From Bathynomus jamesi (taxonomy: Eukaryota > Arthropoda > Malacostraca > Isopoda > Cirolanidae): a stretch of 64,000 nucleotides of DNA. This document shows, one piece after another, positions 31,316 to 42,751 of the stretch (within the stretch, counting starts at the first letter, position 1; each line of letters begins with the position of its first letter). Location of the stretch: positions 84,501 through 148,500 of the forward strand of contig JAJOZX010006144.1 in the NCBI GenBank assembly GCA_023014485.1, given 5' to 3'. A program made the position numbers and the translations under genes. Below the pieces are notes generated by a model, which ran no database searches, was not told the origin of the DNA, and saw nothing but the letters and a program-made list of their open reading frames with translations.

Positions 31316-34300
31316 CAGGGCCGGATTAACCATTAAGCAAAATAAGCCCGTGCTTAGGGCATCAAGGGAAGGGGGGCACCACAGAAATTTTCCATTGTCG
31401 GATTTACCATGGATTTATTATACTATTATAATCGCGGCTTATAGCCTATAAGCTGTTGAAAACTGAATTATATATATTCATATATAGTTTTTTTTTTTTC
31501 ATTGTTTGAATTTGTAGTGAACAACAACCCTTTTGAGAGAATAAATATATTTCGTTGTAATCACACACTTTACGCTTTGCGTTATTATTTTGTTTATATC
31601 AAATCTTTGAGCGCCATATTAAAAATACATATAGATTAAATATTTTCGTGTGCTATCGGAAGTTATTCTGAACGTGTGATTTGTGCATATAATATTAAAT
31701 ATATATTTTACATAATCATTTGATATTGTTTTACAGAAAGATTTAGGTTTATAGAATTGTAATATAAATTAATATTAAAATAAAAGAAACTATAAACTCT
31801 CTATTGCTGTTGTATCAAGTGATGTTTATCACGGCCATTATAATAATAAGATATACTGACCTAAGTTAATTAGCGTTGAAGAAGTTTATCTGTTGCTCTC
31901 TCTTCTTCTCTAGGGTAAGTCTATGAAGTGTACTTTATTTGTATATATAACAATATTTTATCATACACGTATCTTTATTTTATAATTTATTTATCTATTG
32001 TCATAACAGTATAAAAGAATTTAGATTGTAATAACCAGAGTGAATAATTTGTAATGTATATATAACATCAAACGTAGTTAGGACAATTTAGGCCCTAAGC
32101 AAATGTTCATATTTCCTATAATTAAATATTGTGTTTTAAATAAATAAATAAATGTAAATATAAAATGTGGCTCGTTAATAGTGAAATGTTAATATTGATA
32201 TTTTTATTGATTGCGTATTATTAATTCTAATGTTAAGTATTTTTATTTATAGGTTTCGGTTCCTTCTTTCGGTTCCTTCTTTTGGTTCCTTCTTTCGATT
32301 TGATTTGTATTCAACATTTCGAGTTGATATTTCGGTTGAGTTATATTTAATTGCCACTTATATTTAAATTGCCACTTTGGTTGTGTACGGTTCCCATTTT
32401 GTCTTTCTGAGAATAAAAGAACAAAGCCAAGATTGTGATATGTGTAACTGTGTTGATTGCCACATAATATACAAATAAAATATTCTTTTTATTTCTGTAT
32501 TTTACAGACCCCAAGAACCAAGATGAAACGTGTTCAGTTAAGTGGTGCACAAAAGCGAAAACTATCAAAAGAGAAACAAGAGAAGACTTTGGATTTAGAG
32601 TCCAAGACTGCAAAGCTGACTGATTTCTTCACACAAGTTCCACGACCACAACGTCAACATGATATACCGATTCTGAATCAAAACCAATCTCCGTCATCAG
32701 AAGTGGACACAAATACCACTTTGATCACTTCAAAATCAAAATATGATGACGTTGGAATCACCGAGGTGTCACAAGCAGGTTCATCTACCACATGTCTCAC
32801 TACTGATCTCACTTTGCCTGTAAATTCTCTTGATACCTCTACTGCAAATGTTGATTCAAGTTGCTTTACAAGACATTCTGGGGTTGAAATAATTGCTGAA
32901 AATGAAAGTTTAGTGGACCATGGTGATGGTGGTGAAATGAATCAGTCTGCAGAAGATGAAGTAAATATAGCAAAAGATCCAGGGTTGTGGCTTGATTTCT
33001 CTGCTGATGATGTGGCTTATTGGATTGCTTGTGGACCCAGTGACTGTCAACACCACAATGGGCCATTTGACAAGTCTTACCGGCATTTCAGTAGTGGCAA
33101 ACCAGCAAGATACTGTTCACAAAAACTTTTCGTTGGGACAAAAGCCAATGGTGAGAAATACAAGAGAGAGTGGTTATTGTATTCACCATCAACCGGATCA
33201 GTTTACTGTTATGTTTGTAAACTGTTTGCTCCTAAAAATGTCTCACATTTTGTTATAAGAGAAGGGTTCAGTGACTGGCGAAATACTATTGTAATTGATC
33301 ATCATGAAAAAAGCACTACTCACCGAGACTCTATGCTAACATACTTAACTCGCAGACAAGGTGCGGGGTTGGGACAACAGTTGGAAAAACAAATTCAGGA
33401 AGAGTGTGATTACTGGGAACATGTCTTGAGGCGTGTCATAGCTGTTATTTGTACGTTAGCTGAACGTGGCTTGTCTTTTCGAGGAACAGAAGAAAGATTT
33501 GGATCATTGCAGAATGGGAATTTTTTAGGGCTGCTTGAGCTCATAAGCCGGTTTGATCCATTTTTAGCAGGTCACATTTTGAAATATGGAAATTCTGGCA
33601 AAGGAAATCCTTCTTACCTGTCCAAAACCACCTGTGAGGAACTCATTCAACTAATGGCTCAAAAGGTCCACGCACTCATTGTTGACGAAGTAAAATCTTC
33701 TGGTTATTTTAGTTTGTCAGTTGATTCAACACCAGATCTATCACATATCGATCAGTTAAGTGTTGTACTTAGGTACTTAAAAGATGGACAGCCTATTGAA
33801 CGCTTTTTAACCTTTCTGAAAATGAAAACCATACTGGTGAGGAAATGGCAAATCAGGTGTTGCAGTACTTACGTGAAGTTTGTAAGCTAAACTTTTCAAA
33901 ATGTAGGGGTCAATCTTACGACAACGCTGCCAACATGTCTGGGCGTTATAAGGGGATGCAGCAAAAATTTTAGAAACAAACAAGTTTGCTATATATGTGC
34001 CCTGTGCAGCCCATTCACTAAATGGTAGGCTGAAAGTGCTGTTGACTGCTGTCAAGAGGCGGTTAATTTCTTCTCTACAGTGCAGTTGCTCTATACCTTT
34101 TTTTTAGCCTCAACCAGCAGGTGGGAAATTCTTAAAGGTTGTATTGGAAATGAAAGTGTCTTAAAATCCCTCTCTGATACCAGATGGGAGGCACATGCTA
34201 TGGCAACAGCAGCAATTTTGAAATCTTTCCTTAAAATTTTAGAAGCGTTAGAATGTATAGCTGAAGACCAGTCACAAAAGGGAGACACTAGAAGAGAAGC

Positions 34301-35382
34301 AAATAATATTGCAAATAAGATGCAAGAGCTAGAATTCGTTTTTATGTTGAATTTTTGGGATGAGATTTTGCAAAATTTTCATAGAGTAAGCAAAGTTCTA
34401 CAGAATAAGGATGTGAACTTAAAAACATGTGCAGATCTGTATGGATCATTAGCTGACCAACTGTGCACTTCACGAGATGAATTTGAAAGATATGAAGCAG
34501 CTACAAAGGAAATGCTACCAGATGTTGATTACAAGGCAGCTCAAACTCGCAAACGTATCAGAAAGAAGGTACCCAATGACGGAGATGCACCAGAAGTATA
34601 TCTGAATGCCAGAGATAAATTTCTTATCACCACCTTTTACACAATTGTTGACAAACTTGAAACTGAGATGAGAAGAAGAGGAGAGATATACAAAGAAATA
34701 GCAGAGAGATTTTCTTTTCTAAGTGATGTGCCACATAATGTCACCACTTCATCATCTACTGAAATTGAAAGGTATTCTCAGGGTTGTAAAAAGATGATTG
34801 ATGCTTACCCAGAGGACTTGAACACTAATTTCTCTGCTGAGCTTCAGCAGTTTCACTCATATGTGTGCCATAAGTTCAGTGCAAAAAAAAATGTAAAAAC
34901 AAGATTCAGTCATGCTGAACTTTATAAAATAATTGTAGAAGACAATATTGAGTGTGCCTTCCCAAATGTAGAAATTGCCTTTCGTATATTTTTAACATTA
35001 ATGGTCACAAATTGCTCAGCTGAGCGTTCATTTTCTCAGTTGAAGTATATTAAAAATACCAACAGAACAACTATGCAACAAGGCAGGCTGGATGCCTTAT
35101 CTCTACTAAGTATAGAAGCAGATGTGTTACGTAAGATTAGTTTTGAGGATCTGATCAAAGACTTTGCAATTAAAAAAAGTAGGAGAAAACTTTTCAAATA
35201 TAAATGAAGTGGAAGTATACAAAAATAAACATTATTTTCCATCTTACTGTAAGTTTTGTTTCATTTCAAAAAATAAAATTTTATTTTATGGTTTATTTTT
35301 GTTTATATTTTGAATTACATATATATGGGGCACCAAAATCTTTTAAGTGCTTAGGGCCTCTAAAGGTCTTAATCCGGCCCTG
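31316..35382 (+). mobile_element. hAT transposon with perfect TSD, decayed gene
   Basis: Termini read CAGGGCCGGATTAAC and, inward from the right, CAGGGCCGGATTAAG. The 8-bp flank CTGGAGAC is present at 31308-31315 and 35383-35390. The left 1.1 kb is non-coding AT-rich sequence that would hold the promoter and leader. The transposase gene has frameshifts. A (GA)n tract follows at 35391-35433. Confidence 0.94.
32523..35207 (+). pseudogene. hAT transposase (TTF-finger type), frameshifted
   Basis: It starts MKRVQLSGAQKRKLSKEKQ, just after a TTTTACAG splice acceptor, and shares its layout with the 8694-11689 protein. Frame 1 to about 33815 holds the acidic linker, the TTF finger (YCYVCKLFAPKN, EGFSDW, STTHRDSM) and the first aspartate (LSVDSTPDLSH). 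Then come a frameshift near 33815, a stop near 33972 and another shift near 34030. The second aspartate block (GQSYDNAANMSG) and PCAAHSLNG are in the broken part. The frame 34080-35207 carries SDTRWEAH and the hATC region with CSAERSFSQLKYIKN. Not functional as written. Confidence 0.88.
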
Positions 35383-35385
35383 CTG

Positions 35386-35435
<50 letters not shown>

Positions 35436-35593
35436 TGAATTTCTGCTGCAGCACTGATAGCTAACATACTCTATTTTAAAACGGTTCTTCTAAAATTATT
35501 TGTGGTTATGCACCGTTATAATATTATTACAATTATATTGCTTGATGCAGTCATGGTATCAAATCAAGGTATTGGTGTATACTAGTTGCAGTC

Positions 35594-35821
35594 CAGTGGC
35601 GGCTCGTGACTAAAAATGCTAGGGGTGCTGTCTCTAAGAATGGGTTGAAATAATTACTGAAATAAAAGGATGAGCATTGAGCAATGAATAAAAGTTTCAA
35701 AAGTTATTGAAAAAGTTATTCAGTGAGCTCATCCTTATATATTGTTCTTGATTATTTCAATTGTAAATACAAAATTTAGGGGTACTGCAGTTCCGCAGTG
35801 CCTACCGACGAGCCGCCACTG
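35594..35821. mobile_element. hAT-type MITE
   Basis: Ends CAGTGGCGGCTCGT and, inward from the right, CAGTGGCGGCTCGT match. The flanks TTGCAGTC and TTGCACAT share 5 of 8. 228 bp, no frame. The ends resemble those of the 8298-12119 element, which may supply the transposase. Confidence 0.82.
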
Positions 35822-36030
35822 TTGCACATACTAAAATATATAAACTATGCAGTCAATTAGTTTTAAATCACAGATTAAGACCAACATAAATTGTGGGAAT
35901 CTTAATAAATGATGCGAATAATTAATGTTAATTAATGATAGTATATAATATGTTTATTTCATAATCAGTGTCTTCAGCCCATATCACATGGCCGCTTGTT
36001 GCCGTTTTACAGCGCTTAAAGCCTTTACAC

Positions 36031-36232
36031 CAGGGGTTCTTAACCTTTTTAGGCTGCGATCCAAATTCTGGTCTCGGGGCTAGCTCGACGACTAATGCAT
36101 TCAAACAGTTCACTCTTAATAAATAATAAAATAAATAATAATGGTAAAATAAGTAGGGATAACATAAATAAATGATAAATGACAATTTAATGACCCAAGT
36201 TTGGGTCGCGATCCAGAGGTTAAGAACCCCTG
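36031..36232. mobile_element. hAT-type MITE (CAGGGGTTCTTAACC ends)
   Basis: Inverted ends CAGGGGTTCTTAACC are matched on both sides, followed by GGNTGCGATCC-like and GGGTCGCGATCC subterminal sequence. The flanks CTTTACAC and CTTTACAT match at 7 of 8. 202 bp. Confidence 0.92.
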
Positions 36233-36364
36233 CTTTACATTACACACTAATGGGCAACACTTCGGGTTTGAAAACTTATCGAGTGTATTATCGGTTTTAA
36301 GTGGGGCGATGAATGGCCATTTGATATGGGCTTCAGTAATCTTCTAATAGGCAGAAATTTATGA

Positions 36365-37978
36365 TTGTTTTCTTTCGTTCATTTCAGATTAACAGTGGTG
36401 TTAATGGTGTTAATTTCAAACTTCATCAAATGTCAGTCAAGATCAAACCTTTCTCGTCAAATAAAACAGGAAGAAGAAGAAGAAGTCCAGAAGTCTGAAA
36501 TATCCACCCAGGAACGTCTGGTTCCATCTTTCCTAGTAAAGTTTGTGGATTCCGTAAAACTTGAAAAGAGGAGTGACGAGAAAAGTGGGTATGTCAGAAT
36601 ATACCCCAAATCCGAAACTTCGCAACATCTGACAAATGAAGAACGAGCTAATCTATTTCTCCGCGAAAAAGTTAACAATTTCATAGGAAGCGAAATATTT
36701 AGTCGTGTTTTCTCTCTCTCTCACGAAACACTAACGTATCACGAAACAGGAATTATAGCATTTGCCAAAAGATGTATAGAAGAAAAGATTATAAAATTTT
36801 TTACTTGTGGTCTTGTACGAGTTGCGCCTCCAGGACCTCCAGGCCCAAAAGGCCCTACAGGTGATATGGGTGGTAAGGGTATGACAGGAAATAAGGGATA
36901 AAGGTATGGCGGGCGATAAAGGTATGGCGGGCGATAAAGGTATGATGGGAGATAAGGGTATGATGGGAGATAAGGGTATGACAGGAGATAAGGGAATGGC
37001 AGGAGATAAGGGTATGGCGGGAGATAAGGGTATGGCGGGAGATCGGGGTGTGATGGGAGAGCAGGGTTTGATAGGAGAGCAGGGATTGATAGGAGATAAG
37101 GGTATGGCAGGAGATAAGGGTATGGCAGGAGATAAGGGTATGGCAGGAGATAAGGGTATGGCAGGAGATAAGGGTATGATGGGAGATAAAGGTGAACAGG
37201 GAGATAAGGGTGAACAGGGAGATAAGGGTGAAATGGGAGATAAGGGTGAACAGGGAGATAAGGGTGAAGTGGGAGATAAGGGCGAAATGGGAGATAAGGG
37301 TGAAGTGGGAGATAAGGGTGAACAGGGAGATAAGGGTGAACAGGGAGATAAGGGTGAACAGGGAGATAAGGGTGAAATGGGAGATAAGGGTGAACAGGGA
37401 GATAAGGGTGAACAGGGAGATAAGGGTGAACAGGGAGATAAGGGTGAAATAGGAGATAAGGGTGAAATAGGAGATAAGGGTGAACAGGGAGATAAGGGAG
37501 AACAGGGAGATAAGGGAGAACAGGGAGATAAGGGTGAACAGGGAGATAAGGGTGAACAGGGAGATAAGGGTGACCAGGGAAACAAAGGAACGGGAAATCA
37601 GTTAAGGAAATTACAAATATCAATGGGTGAAATCGCAGAGAGAGAAGGGACAAAGGGCAGGAAAGGGAGTTCAGGAAACAAAGAAAAGGTTGGAGAAAAA
37701 AGAGTCCATCCACCTTATAGTTTCAAGCATGACAACGAAACGAAAGCATGGAATAGAAACGAAGAAATCATGATGTACACGAAGATACAGGAGCGAAAAG
37801 CGAAAGAGAAAGCCAATATGATGATAAAAGACAAGTTAGCGGAATGAAGTACAACACAGGTGACGCTAAAAAATACGAGAAAGCTCGAAATGAGGAAAAA
37901 ACCGAAACCAAACAGGACGAAAGTGTCACCGACAAATTCACCATCATTCCGCGAAAAATGCTGAAGCCATTCAACTGA
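36365..37978 (+). CDS. Collagen-like secreted protein, frameshifted or mis-assembled
   Basis: Frame 36365-36901 starts with a plausible signal peptide (hydrophobic LTVVLMVLISNFIKC). It has a ~130-residue charged non-collagen region and ends with GPPGPKGPTGDMGGKG. One base appears missing near 36899, and the frame 36906-37847 continues with about 77 Gly-X-Y triplets, mostly GDKGMA, GDKGEQ and GDKGEM, then a lysine-rich tail. A third frame (37846-37978) reads on for ~44 residues to a stop just before a GTAAGT donor. TTTCATTTCAG at 36376-36386 is also a good acceptor, so the N-terminus might be an intron/exon junction instead of a signal peptide. After the first triplets, proline is almost absent; charged K/E/D pairs would stabilise a triple helix. 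I cannot tell gene from recent pseudogene. Confidence 0.6.
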
Positions 37979-38187
37979 ACGTAAGTAATACTGACTATTT
38001 ATCTATATAATTATAATTATCCATCGAATTATATGACTGTATCTTTGTATTTGTATGTATGCCTGTGTTTGATGTTTATCTTATTCGTGTAAACCTCTCC
38101 TTAATTTGTTTCGTGATACTTAATGTGAAAAGATGTCTGTGCTTCTAACTGGTGGTATCTGGAACGTTAATTAAAGGGACAAGAAGT
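37979..38187. other. Possible intron or 3' flank
   Basis: It begins with GTAAGTAATACTG, a strong splice donor, directly after the collagen-like frame. No further exon is recognisable. Confidence 0.35.
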
Positions 38188-38380
38188 GGGAATCCCCTTA
38201 GGCATTCCCTTCCCCACTTTTCACCCACCCCTTTAAGCATTCCCTTCCCCTCTTTTCACCCACCCCCTTAAGCATTCCCTTCCCCTCTTTTACCCACCCC
38301 CTCAAACATTCCCTTCCCCTCTTTTCACCCACCTCCGTAAGCATTCTCTTCCCCCTCTTTTCACCCATCCCCACCATTCA
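38188..38380. repeat. ~37-bp C/T-rich minisatellite
   Basis: About five imperfect units of AAGCATTCCCTTCCCCTCTT followed by TTCACCCACCCC. Confidence 0.92.
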
Positions 38381-38559
38381 CACTGACCCAACGAGATTTT
38401 GTTTCCCCTCTACTCAATTACGATGATGTCATCTGCAGCAAATCCTCTGTTGTGTTTTATATTTTTTAATTGAATACCCTTTATTAATAATAAAATAAAT
38501 ATATTAGTTTTACAATTTACAATGACATAAATAAACTGGTCCAGTGAAGCTGGACTATT

Positions 38560-39480
38560 TATTTTATTTTATTTTGCCTAAACTTTAGGCTTTACTGGGC
38601 TCTTATTAAAAATGAAACAGATAGTTATTATTAATAATAAATAAATAAATGAGTATTATTAATAGTTAAGGTATGTATTAACCCTCAACCACTATCTTAA
38701 TTTCTTGGTCATACAAAATTTAAGTGAGTCGGGGGGGTCCTTCCTGACCCCGCGATAATGGTTGAGGGTTAATCTTAAATTATCATTTTCGATATGACAA
38801 ATGTAAGGTCATTATTAAAGGTATCATACCAATACCATACAAAGAAATCAATATTATACATGAGAGATAAGAACTGAATAAGCATGAGTAATGTGTCTTT
38901 AATCCTAGATTACACACGAGAAATGAACAAATAGTAGTAACGTACATTAATCCTAGATTTTTATTAGTATGCCATTATTAATCGAGATTTGAACTTGGTT
39001 TTAAACGAATTTACATTCATAATATTTATTATATCAGTATTTAAATCATTCCATAGTTTCAATCCAATGAAAATGGGTAATTTCTGAGATGAAGACAATC
39101 TAAATTGAGGTGTAACATGCATTGATCTATCATATTTCCGGTCTGATACGAGTTACGATATACCGTATCTATTTACCCATTGTAAGTTAATGATTTTGTT
39201 CTTACACTCGTAAATAAAAATAAAATGTGCCGGTTTGATTACATCATTGAGCTTTAGTAGGTTTAACTCTTTAAATAATGCACTGGTCAACCATTTCATT
39301 ACACTGATGAATTCTGAATTAAATATATTCTTAGCTGAATTAACATTTAGCAAGAAACAGACACAGTTGTATCATCTGCTGGAAGCATTATGAAGTTAAG
39401 TATATCTGAGGAACGGGGAAGGTCATTTATATATAATAAAATTAACAGTGAACCCAGAACTGAGACCTGTGGCTACTTTG
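38560..39480 (-). mobile_element. LINE family C fragment, internally deleted
   Basis: The minus strand matches the LINE-C 3' UTR (AAGAGCCCAGTAAAGCCTAA), the C-terminal coding region and part of the RT around the FADD box (seen as PADDT). At FISVMKWLT the sequence jumps to ALFKELNLLKLND, removing about 430 bp that are present at 14460-14880. A TTAA-flanked MITE is nested inside (38682-38768). Confidence 0.85.
38682..38768. mobile_element. piggyBac-type micro-MITE
   Basis: TTAA lies on both sides, with ends CCCTCAACCACTATC and, inward from the right, CCCTCAACCATTATC. Only 87 bp long. It sits in the LINE-C 3' UTR, and the intact copy near 15190-15240 lacks it. Confidence 0.85.
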
Positions 39481-39719
39481 ATAAAGTAAATCATATTAAG
39501 TCTGACCTTCTTGTGTTGTCGAGATTTTTACGATACAAAGGAAGTGAAATATGCGAGGGTACAGTTAAACACCTTGTTACCGGTACCCTTCGAATTCGTA
39601 GAGGTAACTCTAGAAACGAGAACACCCTTAACCCTCTAACGCCGGAATTTTTTTGTAGGGTTCAATTATGAATGCGTGTATTTGAAACACCACCAGTTTT
39701 GTTTGTTGTTTGTTTGTTG

Positions 39720-40383
39720 TACCGACCGTCGTTAAATGTTTAAAGACATTATAAAGTGTCGACCCTTCTGGAAAATGAAAACAGTATTACCTTCGACGTG
39801 ACTGACTTAGAATTCAAGTAATTTCTGTGGATGACGTTGACGTACCAGTGCTCCACAAACAATATAATGTGGTGCCAAATCAGAAGAACGCGACTTCGTT
39901 TGAACAATTCCGATCAGAATTAAAGAGGCGCTCCTCCCAAAGTAAAATTACTCGAAAGGAAATCGTGCAGCGTGTAAGGACCCCAGCTATGAGCGCGTCG
40001 GGTAGTTACGGGAATGAAATTCCTTTCCCCAATTACGCCTTCGCAAGTGGTGTGGAAATGTATCCCGAAGGGTTAAGGACTTCTGCTCCTGATGTTGCAG
40101 TTGATCAACAGGTGATGAGAGTCAACACCTTCGACAACATTAAGAGTAGTAACACGAACTATTTCCTTTGCATTTTGCTGCAAGGGAGAGGCGTTTGAAT
40201 TCCTGCCCCCGCCCTCACACCGAAGAAGAGGGCACACGAGCTCGTCAGGTTACAAACAGCTTACAGACCTTAGTCAAGCCACAGAGTAGAGGGAAGAGCT
40301 TCATATCCCTCAATCAGACGAACTCTATTCGAGGAAGATGGGTGGGTAATGGTCAGCAGACGCACTTCAAACATAGAAATTAA
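39720..40383 (+). pseudogene. Unrecognised coding-like segment
   Basis: 39827-40198 encodes 123 residues (MDDVDVPVLHKQYNVVPNQ at its start, then SELKRRSSQSKITRKEIVQR). 40168-40383 in another frame encodes RARQVTNSLQTLVKPQSRGK and ends with a stop, followed by AATAAAAG at about 40411. Base composition is visibly less AT-rich than the surroundings, codon use looks protein-like, and no TE domain is present. A one- or two-base shift near 40190 would join the two. It may be a terminal exon of a host gene or a processed pseudogene. I do not recognise the protein and assign no function. Confidence 0.4.
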
Positions 40384-40589
40384 AAAAAGATATTACTTTA
40401 AGAATGAATTAATAAAAGAACGTTTTTAATATACAATATTTATGAGTTATTAAGTAATGAAAGATTAGAAATGTATACGTACATGTTTATAGGCCTATGC
40501 GGATTAAAATCTCCAATCTGTTGTTACCTTTCTGAAGAAGAAACACCGATAATAAAATATACATCTATTATAAAATAACGGGAAAATAA

Positions 40590-40616
40590 AAGTAGGTACT
40601 TTTTTGGGACACCCTG

Positions 40617-40672
<56 letters not shown>
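40590..40672. repeat. Mariner-like terminus joined to (TA)n
   Basis: GTACTTTTTTGGGACACCCTG followed by TA and a 50-bp (TA)n tract. It looks like one end of a Tc1/mariner element; I cannot find the matching other end. Confidence 0.55.
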
Positions 40673-40675
<3 letters not shown>

Positions 40676-41390
40676 GGAAAGAGCGAATGCCGGCAAAAAG
40701 CCTCCCCCCCCTTGCCATTGAGAAGAAGAGAGCCAAAATCAAGGCCCACCCAAGGTTTTCGAGATGCCTGGACACTGTGTTTAAAAGATTGAAGGTCATA
40801 GACAGGGGGAATCATGGATTGAGGAAGCTCGTTCCACAGTCGACCGGTTGAGTAAATGAAAGACTGAAAATACCGATTAATCCTTGCGTTAGAAAGTTGG
40901 ACAGAAAAGGAATGAGAATGTGCAGAAGGTCTGTTGCTGCGTGTTCTCCTTCAAGGAGGAGGCATGTAATTGGTGAGTTCAAAAGAGCAGTGTCCGTTAT
41001 AATAGCGATAGTAAAAAGAGACTGAGACAACATTGCCGCGAACAGAGAGGGATTGAAGACAGTCAATAAGAGGCGGGGAACTGATGAGACGAAAAGCCTT
41101 TGATTCCATCCGGTCAAGTAGATCTGCGTGGGTTGAGCCACCCAACACACGAGAAGCGTACTCCATACAAGGGGCGGACAAGACCCCTGTACAGATACAG
41201 TAACTGAGTAGGAGTGAAGAAACCGCGGAACCAATACAGTATACTTAACCGCTTATATACGCTCTTTCTGAAACAGTTTGTATGATCTTTCCAGGAAAGA
41301 TTACGAGAAATGTGAACACCAAGAATGTTCAGAGAATAAGAATTGAGTCGTTTTTGAAGGAAGTGGACTGTCGTGTGAAAAAGTGTATTT
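40673..41390 (-). mobile_element. LINE family A, 5'-truncated 3' end
   Basis: On the minus strand two overlapping frames encode the LINE-A C-terminus, including CMEYASRVLGGSTHADLLDR and LISSPPLIDCLQSLS. These match 54720-54960. It ends in the shared 3' UTR (AGAGCCAAAATCAAGG, and the GCAGGAAAGAG end). Frameshifts are present. Confidence 0.88.
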
Positions 41391-41699
41391 TAATAATTAT
41401 TGTATTATTTTATTTTATTTTAATTTAAAGTTCTAATGAAAATAATGACACAATAGCAGATTAGAGGAACACCTTCAACATTTTTTTATCCATCTTGAAA
41501 AAAATCTCATGAATATCTCGAAAATTTTGTTTTTCATGAGTTGCAATGTTAATTGTAGTAAAAGTGTTGCAAAATATATTGATTGTACGTAATAAAAGTT
41601 AATTTTAAATTACAGAGTTTGATAGGCAATAGTTAAATAAATTGATAACGCGGTTTTGAAAATTTAACTGTTAAGATCTTGAATATTGACTGTTTTTAG
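41391..41699. other. Intergenic, no gene seen
   Basis: AT-rich DNA between two LINE-A 3' ends; no supported feature. Confidence 0.45.
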
Positions 41700-41955
41700 A
41701 TTTCTTTTATGCGGAAGGAGGGGCCAAGGGCAATGCTCGAAAAAGTGCCACAACCATAGAAGAAGAAGAGAGCCAAAATCAAGGTCCAGGTTCTTGGAGG
41801 TGCCTAGACACTCTGCGTTTGAAAGATTGAATGTCAGAGACAGGACTCACAGGAGGAAAGATGGATTGAGGAAGATTGTTCCAGAGTTGACCGGTTGAGT
41901 AGATGAAAGATTGAAAATACCGATTAACCCTTGCGTTGGAGAGTTGGACCGTTAC
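41700..41955 (-). mobile_element. LINE family A 3' end, second truncated copy
   Basis: It aligns with 40680-40910, including GAAGGAGGGGCCAAGGG and TTGAAAATACCGATTAA. It is truncated near 41955. Confidence 0.88.
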
Positions 41956-42151
41956 TGGAATAGTTTAATTGAACTTAAAATTCCTATAAAGTGAACATAG
42001 TTTGAAGATTTTGATGTAATTTGTAAGTTGACATCAAAATAAAGTCCCTTGAATTTTGTAAGGAGTAAGCCAAAAGTATATTTTGTTGCTGTATTATCTT
42101 TATATTTACGGAAATTACTTAGTAAGGTTATATTTTAGTATAAGTTGCAAC

Positions 42152-42743
42152 CAGGGCCGCCGAGAGGGCGAGGAAGCCTGGATAAATCCCCGGGGCCCCG
42201 AAAGAGGGGGATAAAATCTAAAAATATTGATAAAGCAATTGATTAAATAACAGAAAGGAAATATAATTAATGAACATACATTTTATAGAGATTATCATAA
42301 TCAAACTGAAACAGATAAAATATTATCTGTGGTCCACCAATGCCTATGACCGACTGACAGATCTGGGAACCATTGTAATCGAAAGCCACTTAGCCCGTAC
42401 TTTAAATTTCATCAGAATCATTTACCACTTTGCTAGAGAGAAGGCAAAGAAAGTACACTTCTAATTATGAAAATCTTGCAGTAAACAATTGTCTTGCCTG
42501 CATGGACTGATACTGCACTTATAAATTGTATGGTGATAGAATTAATATAATTGATTCGAAAAATAAAATGGTCATTTTTTTCCGAGTTGTTTATTCATAC
42601 TGTATGTTTTGAATAGTGACTTGGACATATAATCAGTTTGCTTGTTATGTACACAAGAAACACTCATAATAAAATACTGAGTAAACAGGGAGGCCCATAT
42701 ACCAATCCTTCCCCAGAGCCCGTGGCAGCTCTCGGCGGCCCTG
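42152..42743. mobile_element. Non-autonomous hAT element with perfect TSD
   Basis: Ends CAGGGCCGCCGAGAG and, inward from the right, CAGGGCCGCCGAGAG match exactly. GTTGCAAC flanks both sides (42144-42151 and 42744-42751). The 592-bp interior has no meaningful frame. Confidence 0.95.
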
Positions 42744-42751
42744 GTTGCAAC

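Noticed and set aside
36731..37713. Long minus-strand frames rich in Pro-Leu-Ser opposite the collagen-like gene
   Set aside because: They are the antisense reading of a 9/18-bp Gly-X-Y repeat, which stays open in several frames.
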